Assembly: GCA_964605665.1 (NCBI GenBank)
Contig: CAZSDP010000028.1
Coordinates: forward strand, 1-59,451
Length of the DNA: 59,451 nt
Reading direction: 5' to 3'
Source: CAZSDP01 sp964605665
GTDB taxonomy: Bacteria; Planctomycetota; UBA8108; UBA1146
The notes under the pieces were generated by a model. The model saw nothing but the letters and a program-made list of their open reading frames with translations, had not been told where the DNA came from and made no database searches. Position numbers and translations under genes: made by a program. Of this stretch, positions 25,013 to 33,976 are shown in pieces; the stretch's first letter is position 1; every line of letters starts with the position of its first letter.

Positions 25013-25915
25013 TCACAGAACGGCAGACTGCACTCGTAGAAACTTCAAAAGCTCGTGACCCGAGTTCACGAGACCGTTGTCTCCGTGTGTCGATCCCCAT
25101 ACGACCGACCCAATGGCATGAATCACTGCAATTGCCAGAAGACGATCCAGTTCAGAGCGATCCATCTTATGGTCATAACCTCGAGTAAATGCCCTCCATG
25201 ATATTGAGTCATCTCGAGCAGCATTTTCATAGACCCGGACAAAATCAATGAGTGGGTGATCAGCACGTGAGTGTTCAAAATCGATGATTCCCAGAGTTGG
25301 AGAACATCGATTCTTGTTGAATATCCAGTTCCGCATTTGATAGTCGCGATGGCAGGGAACTCGGCGGTCTCTCCTGAATGGCCGACCGTCGCGAACCAAC
25401 GAGCACGCAAAGTCGATCTCCTTGTGGCTCAACCATTGCTGACCTCGCGAACACCAGAATTGGAGTCGAAGCGGCAGTGCTTCGGAGAGTGGCACCGGAT
25501 CGGGGTCATCGAAGGGAAGCGAGTGGAGCTTTCGCAGGAATACCCCAGCTTGAAAATGAAGCTCCTCGTTTTCTTGCGGGGTCAACGCTTCATCTGCGGC
25601 AAGTTGTCCCTCTAAAGTAGACAAAGCGATCGCACAGAGTTCGGGAGCACTCTTCGCCAACAAATTTGGTAATGAGAAGGGTTGGTTTCTCAGCAGGGGG
25701 ACCCACCGTTCATAGGCCTCGATCTCCTGTTGCCGCTTAGATTCTTCTTTAAATTGTTTGAGGTACAGTGTGGTGCCATCGCTGAGGGTCACGCGCCAGA
25801 CCGAGGACTGGCTTTGAGCCCAGCCGCATGGGTTTGCTGACTCGATCGGCCCGACCGATTCAGCAATCCATTGAGAGAGCTCTAGTGAAAGCGTTGATCG
25901 CACTCCGAATCCCAA
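25013..25915 (-). CDS. Aminoglycoside-phosphotransferase-fold small-molecule kinase
   Basis: Soluble kinase-like protein of 300 residues of the APH/choline kinase group. The catalytic loop reads CHRDYQMRNWIFN, matching H-x-D-x4-N, and the metal-binding motif reads IIDFEHSRADHPLIDF. An N-lobe strand with a candidate ATP-binding Lys is TLYLKQFKEESKRQQEIEAY. The family phosphorylates hydroxyls of antibiotics, choline, sugars or amino acids; the true substrate cannot be read here, and a resistance role should not be assumed. The start is uncertain: TTG 25915 follows an in-frame stop directly and has no clear ribosome site, while GTG 25903 is a good alternative. Divergent from thiC. Confidence 0.85.
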   Translation of the reverse strand: MGFGVRSTLSLELSQWIAESVGPIESANPCGWAQSQSSVWRVTLSDGTTLYLKQFKEESKRQQEIEAYERWVPLLRNQPFSLPNLLAKSAPELCAIALSTLEGQLAADEALTPQENEELHFQAGVFLRKLHSLPFDDPDPVPLSEALPLRLQFWCSRGQQWLSHKEIDFACSLVRDGRPFRRDRRVPCHRDYQMRNWIFNKNRCSPTLGIIDFEHSRADHPLIDFVRVYENAARDDSISWRAFTRGYDHKMDRSELDRLLAIAVIHAIGSVVWGSTHGDNGLVNSGHELLKFLRVQSAVL

Positions 25916-26173
25916 TCAAGACAAGGTGTTGTGAAGTCTTGCGAGCTGAGCTCGGCCAGGAGTGAAAATTGTCGGGTCAGAATCAGCAGCGAGTTCGACT
26001 CTGTCCGGGTAGTCTCCTCAGACGTCTGGCAGCAGTCAACTGCGTGCTCAGGCCGATCGAGATCACGCTCAACTGAAGATTGGGGATCGCCGCACGTCGG
26101 GCGTATCCCGCTGCCCATCGAAAACACTCCGTTGGCTGCCCAGCCTGGAGATCCGAACCGGAGGACCACCGCG

Positions 26174-28024
26174 ATGATTCGCCCTCAATCTGACCGATCT
26201 GAACGAGCAATGCCGAAACAAGTGATCGCCCCCCCCCTTCACGGTGCCACGAACCCTTCTACCGATGGAGAAGGAACAACCCCCGGCAGTTTTGCCCTTC
26301 AGGCGGAGATCGGAGGTCCTCGCACCTTCTCGTCTCCAGACACTCCAGGTATGCCAGCCCCGAGCAGTAAGACCGCATGGGATTTTCTTCCGGCGGGTTG
26401 GTCGATCGAAGCGGTCTCCGATGAGAACCTCGGCTGTGGTGGACATGGGCACTTGGAGATCGGCGAGTTCATTCGTGCTGTCCCGGTCGAGGGCTTTTCC
26501 CCGATCACTCAGCTTGAACACGCTCGACTAGGCACAATCACTCCGGAGATGCGAAGAGTCTCAGAGAGAGAGGCCCATCTCACTCCGAGCCAGGTTCGTG
26601 ATGAAGTCGCTGCCGGTCGGATGATCATTCCTGCAAATCGTGTTCACCTCGAAAAGCAACTCGACCCGATGGCAATCGGGCGCGCGAGCAAGACCAAGGT
26701 CAATGCGAATATGGGGGCTTCTCCGGTGAGTTCAGGCACGCAGGAAGAAGTCGAGAAACTGAAGTTTGCTGAGCGGTGGGGAGCGGACACAGTCATGGAT
26801 CTATCGACTGGTGGTGATCTAGATCTCTGCCGGTCTGCGATCTTAGACGCCAGTACCGTTCCGATTGGAACCGTGCCGATTTATTCGATGATCATCGATC
26901 GGAAGATTGAAGAGCTCACCAAAGAGGTGATTCTTGGTCAAATTGCCCATCAAGCGGCGCAAGGTGTCGACTACTTCACGATTCATGCTGGAGTCAGCCG
27001 CTCCCATCTACCGCTGATTCGCGAGCGCCTCATCGGAATTGTGAGTCGTGGAGGGTCTCTTCTCGCAAAGTGGATGCTCCATCATGGCGCTGAGAATCCG
27101 ATGCAAACTTACTTCGAAGACATATGTGCGATCATGCGTCGATATGACGTGTCATTTTCACTGGGGGATGGGCTTCGGCCAGGAGGATTAGCTGACGCAA
27201 CTGATGCAGCTCAGCTTGGTGAATTGTCCGTGCTCGCGAATCTAACTGAGCGTGCATGGCGTCAAGGGTGCCAGGTGATGGTTGAAGGTCCAGGGCACGT
27301 TCCGCTCGATCAAATCGAGTACAATATGAAGCTACAAAGACAGCTGTGTCATGGCGCACCCTTTTATGTACTGGGTCCCCTTGTCACAGACATGTTTCCA
27401 GGATACGACCACATTACCAGCTCCATCGGTGCAACCAACGCTGCATGGCATGGTGCCGCGATGCTGTGTTACGTCACTCCTAAAGAGCACCTTGGATTGC
27501 CGAAGAGAGATGACGTCAAGCAAGGTTGCATCGCGTACAAGATTGCAGCGCACGCCGCGGATGTCGCGTTGGGAATTCCAGGTAGCCGAGATCGTGACGA
27601 CGCGCTGACCAAAGCACGAGCTGCACTCAACTGGGAAAAGCACTTTCAACTCAGCTTCGATCCCGACTATGCCCGTGCTCTTCATGATGAAGACCTCGAT
27701 ATCGATACAGATTTTTGTGCAATGTGTGGTCACGACTGGTGCAGCGTGAGAATTTCAAAAGAAATCGTCGAATTCACATCTGGGCAAGCGGCTGGTTTCG
27801 AAAGAGGAGCAACAGTCAGAAGCGCAGCTCTCTCGGAAGAGCAGCGGAAAATCCTGGAACAGCGAGGGGTGCTCACTCCGGAGGAAATCCACCGGCTCGC
27901 CTCAAAGACCCGGGCTTCAGTCGGGGCCGATCAGGGTAAGGCGAGTTGTCATAGCGATCTCCTCGATGTCGAGTCAGCAAAAGAAGTACAAGCTCAGAGC
28001 GTCAATGACGAGACCTCGGTCTGA
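26174..28024 (+). CDS. thiC: Phosphomethylpyrimidine synthase (thiamine biosynthesis)
   Basis: Radical-SAM enzyme converting aminoimidazole ribotide to hydroxymethylpyrimidine phosphate, the pyrimidine precursor of thiamine. The core includes KTKVNANMGASPVSS, TVMDLSTGGDLD, FTIHAGVSRSHLPL and VMVEGPGHVPLDQIEYNMK. The C-terminal iron-sulfur motif is CAMCGHDWC (Cys 515, 518 and 523). Length is 616 residues, close to the long form with an N-terminal domain; a CGGHGHLEIGEF segment precedes the core. The frame runs back to 25931, but the extra 81 codons look non-coding, and GGAGG lies nine bases before ATG 26174. I found no TPP riboswitch in the 250-base leader, which is unusual for thiC. No other thi gene is nearby. 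Confidence 0.96.
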   Translation: MIRPQSDRSERAMPKQVIAPPLHGATNPSTDGEGTTPGSFALQAEIGGPRTFSSPDTPGMPAPSSKTAWDFLPAGWSIEAVSDENLGCGGHGHLEIGEFIRAVPVEGFSPITQLEHARLGTITPEMRRVSEREAHLTPSQVRDEVAAGRMIIPANRVHLEKQLDPMAIGRASKTKVNANMGASPVSSGTQEEVEKLKFAERWGADTVMDLSTGGDLDLCRSAILDASTVPIGTVPIYSMIIDRKIEELTKEVILGQIAHQAAQGVDYFTIHAGVSRSHLPLIRERLIGIVSRGGSLLAKWMLHHGAENPMQTYFEDICAIMRRYDVSFSLGDGLRPGGLADATDAAQLGELSVLANLTERAWRQGCQVMVEGPGHVPLDQIEYNMKLQRQLCHGAPFYVLGPLVTDMFPGYDHITSSIGATNAAWHGAAMLCYVTPKEHLGLPKRDDVKQGCIAYKIAAHAADVALGIPGSRDRDDALTKARAALNWEKHFQLSFDPDYARALHDEDLDIDTDFCAMCGHDWCSVRISKEIVEFTSGQAAGFERGATVRSAALSEEQRKILEQRGVLTPEEIHRLASKTRASVGADQGKASCHSDLLDVESAKEVQAQSVNDETSV

Positions 28025-28041
28025 TTGACAAGAGTTCTCAG

Positions 28042-29121
28042 CTACATCGGTGAGAGAATGGCGGCAGTGAAGAAGAGTGCAAATAGGGCACTCAGCCATT
28101 CTCGATAGAGTGTGAAGCGTCGCCGTGATCTGTAACCGGATCTAATCCGGTCGAATGAAATGGCGACTACCGAGGCAAGTGCGGCCACTAATAGAGCGAG
28201 AAGACTTCGCATCAAGATAAGTGCCCACCAAAAATGATTCGCTGCAAATACGGAGATCACCATTAGAACGACGAAGGTGCCTACCACGAACCCCCAGCTT
28301 CGCAGGAGGCCTCGGTCGCGGGATGAAGAGTCTTGGTCTTGTAGGCTCGGATCCGCCTCGGCTTCACCGCGTTCTGACTTGCTGAAGTGAGAATGGAAGC
28401 GTGCTCTTCGCCTGGCAACGATTGCAAAGCCGACGAGTGACGCGATCGCATATGGCCACTTTCTTCGCCGTTCTTCGAGCCTTAACGGTGTTCCCGATTT
28501 CGTGAGCTGATGCATCGCTGCTTCAGACCGAAGGCCAGCCCATGGGATCGTTGAAACAGATGCAGACCGAAGTGTTCTCAGAGTCCAAACATTGCAGGTA
28601 TTTGTGAAGAAGTAGGTTCCTTTCGCAGAGTAAAAGAAACTATTCTCATAGTGGCCTAAAGAAAAGGGCCAGTCGCTTGCGAAGCAAGAGTTCAGGGTTC
28701 TGAGAAGTGCGCGAAATTCTTCAGCGGTTAGCTCAAGACGTACAATGTCGGCATCGGGAAACGTCTCAAGAGTGGGTTCATCGTATCCAAACAAATGCAA
28801 TACGGTTGGCGTAGGCCAGAACAGAGCTCTAACGGTCTTGACGACACTGATGGAATCTGTGGTGTAGAATGCATAGTCACCCCAACCAATTTCTACGAAC
28901 CGATCTCCTTTGAACCGTTCAAGCGCAGGGCACAGCTCCAGGGCATCGTTGTTCACGGGAATGACAATGCCGGTGTGCCAGTCGTGACCAACGACTTCGA
29001 TCGGGATTTTGGGGTGATCTTCAGCGAAGGCACTCTGCGGAGCTGCTTCCACGAAACAGACCAGCAATATCAGGGAGAGCTTAGATAATAGAAGTGACGA
29101 TTTGCGACTTTCTATTGTCAT
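28042..29121 (-). CDS. DUF2459-like exported protein with C-terminal membrane helices
   Basis: Predicted membrane protein of 359 residues. Signal peptide about 8-30, then a DUF2459-type domain: VVGHDWHTGIVIPVN, then EIGWGDYAFYTT and later FTNTCNVWTLRTLR. The conserved H-x-W-H-T-G, GWGD and TCNxW pattern suggests an NlpC/P60-like cysteine-peptidase fold with His and Cys candidates, which is an inference. After about residue 210 come a short hydrophobic segment, a charged linker and two or three more membrane helices (about 280-300, 303-325 and near the end), which I do not expect in the short family members. The frame continues upstream to 29445, but ATG 29121 directly precedes the signal peptide and avoids overlap with the divergent kinase gene. 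Function unknown. Confidence 0.78.
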   Translation of the reverse strand: MTIESRKSSLLLSKLSLILLVCFVEAAPQSAFAEDHPKIPIEVVGHDWHTGIVIPVNNDALELCPALERFKGDRFVEIGWGDYAFYTTDSISVVKTVRALFWPTPTVLHLFGYDEPTLETFPDADIVRLELTAEEFRALLRTLNSCFASDWPFSLGHYENSFFYSAKGTYFFTNTCNVWTLRTLRSASVSTIPWAGLRSEAAMHQLTKSGTPLRLEERRRKWPYAIASLVGFAIVARRRARFHSHFSKSERGEAEADPSLQDQDSSSRDRGLLRSWGFVVGTFVVLMVISVFAANHFWWALILMRSLLALLVAALASVVAISFDRIRSGYRSRRRFTLYREWLSALFALFFTAAILSPM

Positions 29122-29306
29122 TGACTTCACGCTAAATGCCCGCTTCCGATCTGCCAGGGCCAAACAGGAGTTGTTGAGCAAGATTCCGTAGATTCTACCC
29201 AGAAGTCGAGGACTAGCGTGAGCCGATAGATGACGAGGGGTGCTCTGCGCGGAAGAAGTGTCGAAAGCGCCTGGAAGCTCGCCAAATTGCATGAGGATGG
29301 TAGATC

Positions 29307-31283
29307 GTGAATACTCATCTAAACCAAGCAGAACTGCAAGCCATGCAGACGACTCCTCGTCGTTTCCGCTGGCACCACCTCTACTACGCTCTGGCGGGGT
29401 TCGACCTATTAACGATCCTGGCCACGCTCGTCTTATCCCACACAATCATGGGAATTTTCACCGCGAGTGTTGAAGTCAACCAGACTTGGGCGGAACGTCT
29501 TGCTCAGTATGGGGTCTTGAGGAATTTGGCTGCAGAATCAAATGCACCTGGAAACGAAGTATTCGCGAGCGGAAATGTCAAAGAAGCGAAAGCAGATCTG
29601 GAAGAAAGCGTCGTCAAATTTCGCAATCAGCTCTTTGAGCAACGAGCAGAACTTCGCGCCAATGTACAAGCAGATCTTGCTGCACCATTATTGAGAGATC
29701 TCGCCGCTGTAGAGCTGCATTTTAAGGACATGGAAGTGGAAGCCCGCCAGATTTTCACAGAGTTCGATTTAGAGCATCCTGAGCGCGCGGGTAGGCATAT
29801 GAACGCGATGGATCTTCGATTTTACGATGTGATCGATGCGCTTCATTCTCTTGAGACTGAAGTTCGTTCGATTCAAATGGAGCAATTTCAGGCCCAGAGC
29901 GCAAAAGCAACATCATTGCGAAAATACGAACAAGCGATCGCATTGGTGGTTGTGCTAATTCTGATCGCGGTCACCTTCTATGGACATACCGTCAGTAAGA
30001 ACTTCGCTCGAGCCGAGGAGAAGATCTTCCGGCAAGTTAAAGAACTGAGAGAAAGCCAGTCCGCTCTTGAGTCTGCTAGGAATACTGCAGAGATTGCGAG
30101 TGCGGCAAAGAGCCAGTTCCTGGCAAACATGAGCCACGAGATTCGTACTCCGATGACCTCGATTTTAGGATATGCCGAGAACTGCCTCGATCCAGAATTG
30201 GCCGATGAAGAGCGACGTGCAGGGATTCAGACAATCCTGCGGAATGGTGACCACCTTATGCAGGTCATCAATGACATACTTGATCTCAGTAAGATCGAAG
30301 CAGGCCAAATGCAGTTGGAGCGCATTCCCACGTCGGTTTTCGATCTTCTTGTGGAGGTGCGAGGCTTGCTCGGTCAGCAAGCCGAGAAGAAGGGCATCGA
30401 GCTCGTCTTCGACTATGAAGGAGCAGTTCCGCAGCTCGTGGAAACTGATCCAACCCGCTTGAAACAAGCGATTCTCAATTTGGTTGGTAACGCAATCAAA
30501 TTTACCGAAGAGGGCGAAGTTCGAGTTTCAACTCGTCTGGTTCACTCAGCGACCTCTGAAAAATTGCTGGAAATCACGGTTCGAGATACAGGAATTGGAA
30601 TTGCGGACGAACAACTTCAAGGCTTGTTCAACCCATTCTCTCAAGCTGATGAGTCAATGACCCGCCGGTTTGGTGGGACTGGGCTCGGTCTTACTATTTC
30701 TCGTCGAATTTGCCGAGACTTGGGTGGAGACCTGAAAGTCGAAAGCCATGTCGGAAAAGGAAGTACTTTCACCGTAACCGTTTGTGCGGGTGATGTGGGT
30801 GAGGCTCAGTTGACTCAGGAAGATGTCGAGGCTCTGCAACAGAGGAGCAGCCTCGAGAGTATGCAACAAGAGGATCTACAGATACGCGTGCTATTAGCCG
30901 AAGACGGGCCCGACAATCAAGAGTTGATTTCTTTCATCCTGAAGCGGTCAGGTGCAGAAGTTGTGGTCGTTGGCAATGGTAGGGATGCCGTCGAGCAGGC
31001 TCTCAGTTCTCAAGCGAATGGCCGTCGATTTGACGTGGTACTGATGGATATGCAGATGCCCGTGTTAGATGGCTATAGAGCAACTCGTGAGCTACGCAAT
31101 CGAGGATATATTGGTCCGATTATCGCCCTTACGGCGCACGCCATGTCAGAAGAACGAGAGAACTGTATTCAGGCGGGGTGCGATGAATTTGCAAGTAAAC
31201 CGATTGATCGCAAGATGTTGTTTCAGACGATTCAGCGCTGCATCTCTCAACGAGACAACACGAACCAACCAAGACAATCGTAG
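29307..31283 (+). CDS. Hybrid sensor histidine kinase with C-terminal receiver
   Basis: Inner-membrane signalling kinase of 658 residues. TM1 is at about 27-50; a helical, probably four-helix-bundle sensor domain fills the periplasm to about 205; TM2 is at about 210-229. The dimerisation/phosphoacceptor domain has His277 in ANMSHEIRTP. The ATPase domain follows with LVGNAIKFTEEG, VRDTGIGIADEQL and RRFGGTGLGLTI. The last 130 residues are a receiver with phospho-acceptor Asp581 in VLMDMQMPVLDG. There is no Hpt domain here, so a separate phosphotransfer protein is expected elsewhere. GTG 29307 is supported by GAGG ten bases upstream; the next in-frame ATG (29343) has no ribosome site. The signal is unknown. 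Confidence 0.95.
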   Translation: MNTHLNQAELQAMQTTPRRFRWHHLYYALAGFDLLTILATLVLSHTIMGIFTASVEVNQTWAERLAQYGVLRNLAAESNAPGNEVFASGNVKEAKADLEESVVKFRNQLFEQRAELRANVQADLAAPLLRDLAAVELHFKDMEVEARQIFTEFDLEHPERAGRHMNAMDLRFYDVIDALHSLETEVRSIQMEQFQAQSAKATSLRKYEQAIALVVVLILIAVTFYGHTVSKNFARAEEKIFRQVKELRESQSALESARNTAEIASAAKSQFLANMSHEIRTPMTSILGYAENCLDPELADEERRAGIQTILRNGDHLMQVINDILDLSKIEAGQMQLERIPTSVFDLLVEVRGLLGQQAEKKGIELVFDYEGAVPQLVETDPTRLKQAILNLVGNAIKFTEEGEVRVSTRLVHSATSEKLLEITVRDTGIGIADEQLQGLFNPFSQADESMTRRFGGTGLGLTISRRICRDLGGDLKVESHVGKGSTFTVTVCAGDVGEAQLTQEDVEALQQRSSLESMQQEDLQIRVLLAEDGPDNQELISFILKRSGAEVVVVGNGRDAVEQALSSQANGRRFDVVLMDMQMPVLDGYRATRELRNRGYIGPIIALTAHAMSEERENCIQAGCDEFASKPIDRKMLFQTIQRCISQRDNTNQPRQS

Positions 31284-31324
31284 TATCTACCAAGCGTCGC
31301 GAGGAAGTAATGCTGCTCAACAAG

Positions 31325-31364
31325 CTGAGGAGATCGAACCGACCCAGCAGCTCGATCTCCTCAG
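31325..31364. terminator. Inverted repeat between convergent genes, possible bidirectional terminator
   Basis: CTGAGGAGATCGA (31325-31337) and TCGATCTCCTCAG (31352-31364) form a perfect 13-bp stem with a 14-base loop, between the hybrid kinase and the convergent peroxidase gene. Neither side has a strong U run, so termination is likely but not certain. Confidence 0.65.
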
Positions 31365-31410
31365 GGGATCAACAAAGTTAACTCTAAATGCTACGGTCTA
31401 GTGTCAGACT

Positions 31411-33285
31411 TCACGGACAAGCCGAAAAAGCGAAGCAGGGCACTTCATCCGGAGCCTGTGACGTCGATCCACAGTTTGGCCACGGTGCGGGTGGGCTCGG
31501 GCTTCCGGGGACGAACGAGTAGCTCAAGATGGCGATCGCATCGGCCACATCAATAAGGCCATCGGCTCCAAAGTCGCAAGCATTTGCGCACTGCAGGAGA
31601 CCTCCATTGCTGAACAAGAAATCTAGCAAGAAAATCCCATCTCCGATGTCGGTCATGCCGTCGTTGTTGCAATCAGACCGAACAAAATCTGGGGTAGAAA
31701 CTCTAAACACGTCATCTTGGATGTCCATTGCGGCGGTGTTTCGACGAATGATGTCAGCAAGAGTGGTCGACTCGACTTCGGCCAACGTCGCAGCATCGAG
31801 GTCGACCTGATACCAGAATCGGTCACCATTTCTTAAGGCAAGGAACTGAGAACGGATAATGGTGTAGAACGTTTCTCCTACGAGAGCAGGCGACGCGTGA
31901 TCTTCAGAAAGTCCTCCGACCCAAAGGTCGATGTCGTCCACGTCACCATAGGCTGCCGCGAGAGCTTGCTGTCGACCGATGTCGCTCGTAATTTCCGCGA
32001 AGCTTGTTCGCGCTGGTAAACCAAGCCCAGTCCGCGCGTCATTGTAGCTCGGAAGGCCGTGATCGCGCCCGCGTTGGATGTTCAACGAAGCCAAGTCGAA
32101 TCCGCCCGCACCGGGTGGGCCAAAGAGGAAGTTCCGAACCGCGTCATTGACCAGTGGGTCTACTTCTTGAGATCTCTGAACGGCGAGTCCTCTGAGAATG
32201 GGCTCGATTCCGCCATCTTCAATGATCGCCGAGGGGGAGAAGAACGCGCTCGCAAGCGGTAGGTGCCCCTCTGGGCTCTCCACGCCGTCGATCCCGATGC
32301 GTAACAAGGTGGCAGAGAGTAGGCTGTGACCAAATCGATAGGCCGCAGTTGAAAAGCAATTCATGATTCCTGCGTTGACGTTGGCATCATATCCGCTGTA
32401 AGGCGGGATAGCAGATGGGCCTAAGAGAAGAGGCAAGAACTCCGAATAGGTCACCTTCTGCATCTGAGCGCCGACGATTTGGCGAGCTCGCAAGTAGACT
32501 TCTTCACCGGTTAGGTTGGGATCTTCTAGAGCGATTGCCTCTGCTAGACGATTGTGTTCTCGTACGAACAAGGTGTGCATCGCAGTAAGACCAACCTGCT
32601 CATTTGCACGAATATCACCAGCTAGAAAGAACATTTCGGGTGGTAGGCCAGGCGGGCTGGCATTTGGGAGACCATCAGTGTTTAGCGGGAGTAAGTTCCC
32701 GGCGCTTGTTTTTAGTTTTCCGGTTCCATCGTTTGTTCTTAAAACCGAAGCCCGGGTTGCATCACTGCCGTAAACATTTGACGCATCGATCCAAGCGGAG
32801 ATTCCGTTCTTCTGCTCTCTTGAAGAGCTTCCGGCGATGTGCTGAGACCGTGACAGAAGAATCGTAGCGGTACCCGTTGAGGTTGGATCGAACTGCGGAT
32901 CGCCTATTGGAACTTCGACGGGAAATGGATCTGACCGATCTCCTTCGGTGAGATCGATGTCGTGATCAAGAAACTGGCCCCATTGCCAAAGGTAGTCGCT
33001 AGCGTCCGCCGAATTGGGCATCGAGACCCCGGCTTGATTGCAGATGACGTTGCTGATCACGCGAGCACTCTGCCGGGTTTGTCCAGCAGGTTGGGAGACG
33101 GAATCTGCGTAATCGGATGCAAGAAAACGGATCAGGGCGGTGTTGGAAGATCCCATTTCGGGAGCCGCCAAGTTGTTCCCGACCCCATCCATACTTCTGT
33201 ATTCTTGCGCAGAGAGAAAAGAGAGCGTTGATATCAGGAATAGACAAACAGTGACAAATGCAACTGACAGAAGCCTATCCAGCAT
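31411..33285 (-). CDS. Secreted animal-type haem peroxidase with dockerin-like C-terminus
   Basis: Predicted extracellular haem peroxidase of the myeloperoxidase-like superfamily, 624 residues. Signal peptide 5-26. Catalytic signatures: distal His in FLDHDIDLT (H108), catalytic Arg in DIRANEQVGLTAMHTLFVRE (about 226), proximal haem His in AYRFGHSLL (H320), and NIQRGRDHGLPSYND further on. A dockerin-like pair (SDCNNDGMTDIGD, DFGADGLIDVAD) and a Cys tail ending ACP follow. Such enzymes oxidise halides or organic substrates with hydrogen peroxide; the substrate here is unknown. ATG 33285 is chosen over the ATG 15 bases upstream because AGGAGG lies between them at good spacing. The next genes on this strand encode two lipoproteins with cohesin-like domains. 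Confidence 0.94.
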   Translation of the reverse strand: MLDRLLSVAFVTVCLFLISTLSFLSAQEYRSMDGVGNNLAAPEMGSSNTALIRFLASDYADSVSQPAGQTRQSARVISNVICNQAGVSMPNSADASDYLWQWGQFLDHDIDLTEGDRSDPFPVEVPIGDPQFDPTSTGTATILLSRSQHIAGSSSREQKNGISAWIDASNVYGSDATRASVLRTNDGTGKLKTSAGNLLPLNTDGLPNASPPGLPPEMFFLAGDIRANEQVGLTAMHTLFVREHNRLAEAIALEDPNLTGEEVYLRARQIVGAQMQKVTYSEFLPLLLGPSAIPPYSGYDANVNAGIMNCFSTAAYRFGHSLLSATLLRIGIDGVESPEGHLPLASAFFSPSAIIEDGGIEPILRGLAVQRSQEVDPLVNDAVRNFLFGPPGAGGFDLASLNIQRGRDHGLPSYNDARTGLGLPARTSFAEITSDIGRQQALAAAYGDVDDIDLWVGGLSEDHASPALVGETFYTIIRSQFLALRNGDRFWYQVDLDAATLAEVESTTLADIIRRNTAAMDIQDDVFRVSTPDFVRSDCNNDGMTDIGDGIFLLDFLFSNGGLLQCANACDFGADGLIDVADAIAILSYSFVPGSPSPPAPWPNCGSTSQAPDEVPCFAFSACP

Positions 33286-33976
33286 CGAATCCTCCTGCAT
33301 AGGTATTCGAGATAAACCGAGCTTGAAGTACTCGCAGGTACACTTATCGCAAAGGGCGGGTGCAATAAATTCAAGCTGAAAAGCCTGGCTTAGAATCGAA
33401 TAGAGCTCCCACGAGACCCACGAATGAGAACTCTACATTTCCAGGCGAACCATCCACATCTAGATTCGTAATGATACCGAGTCAGTCGGAGCAAGCTACT
33501 CAAAAGACAACTAATTCAGTTAAGGGAAGATGTGTCTCGAAAAACAAGAGAGTATCTAGATAACTGTTGGATTAGTTGAATAGCGATCGACTTGGAATCA
33601 ATACTTTAGACTCTCCCCTTCATCCCCCCGTGTGGTTCTATTGCTCGACAAAGCCCAATATCGAAGAATAATAGTACAGATGAGCGCATTTTTCGGTGAG
33701 CAAGCAGAGGTGGCCAAAACAAAGGACCAAAGCTGCCCCAACACCACCACCACGCAGGAATTATAACGAGCTCAGCTCCAAATTCCAGAAGCTTGTGAAT
33801 TTGATTGAAGTGACGTTAACGCGGGGACACTGCAAGCTTACCGCTCTTACCTCCCTTTCTACATCCTGATCTTTCTTATTGGCATAGTTGACAGGATATT
33901 CAAGTTGGAGCCCGTTTTCGCGTCTCGTGACTACAGATCCCATGTCGGAATGCTGATCCCCGTTCTGGAGAATCGA
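33286..33976. other. 691-base AT-rich intergenic region
   Basis: Clearly more AT-rich than the flanking genes and with no supported reading frame. It holds the ribosome site (AGGAGG) and presumably the promoter of the peroxidase gene near 33290-33400, and the 3' end of the lipoprotein gene at its right edge. No hairpin with a U run, tRNA or other RNA recognised. Confidence 0.55.

Noticed and set aside
25013..25915. Antibiotic resistance gene reading of the APH-fold kinase
   Set aside because: The fold is shared by many metabolic kinases and no resistance gene, integron or mobile element is near.
25931..26173. In-frame N-terminal extension of thiC by 81 codons
   Set aside because: Low-complexity Ser/Arg-rich translation unlike ThiC, and a good GGAGG site at ATG 26174.
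29122..29445. Upstream extension of the DUF2459-like gene
   Set aside because: It would bury the signal peptide 110 residues in and overlap the divergent kinase gene; no ribosome site.
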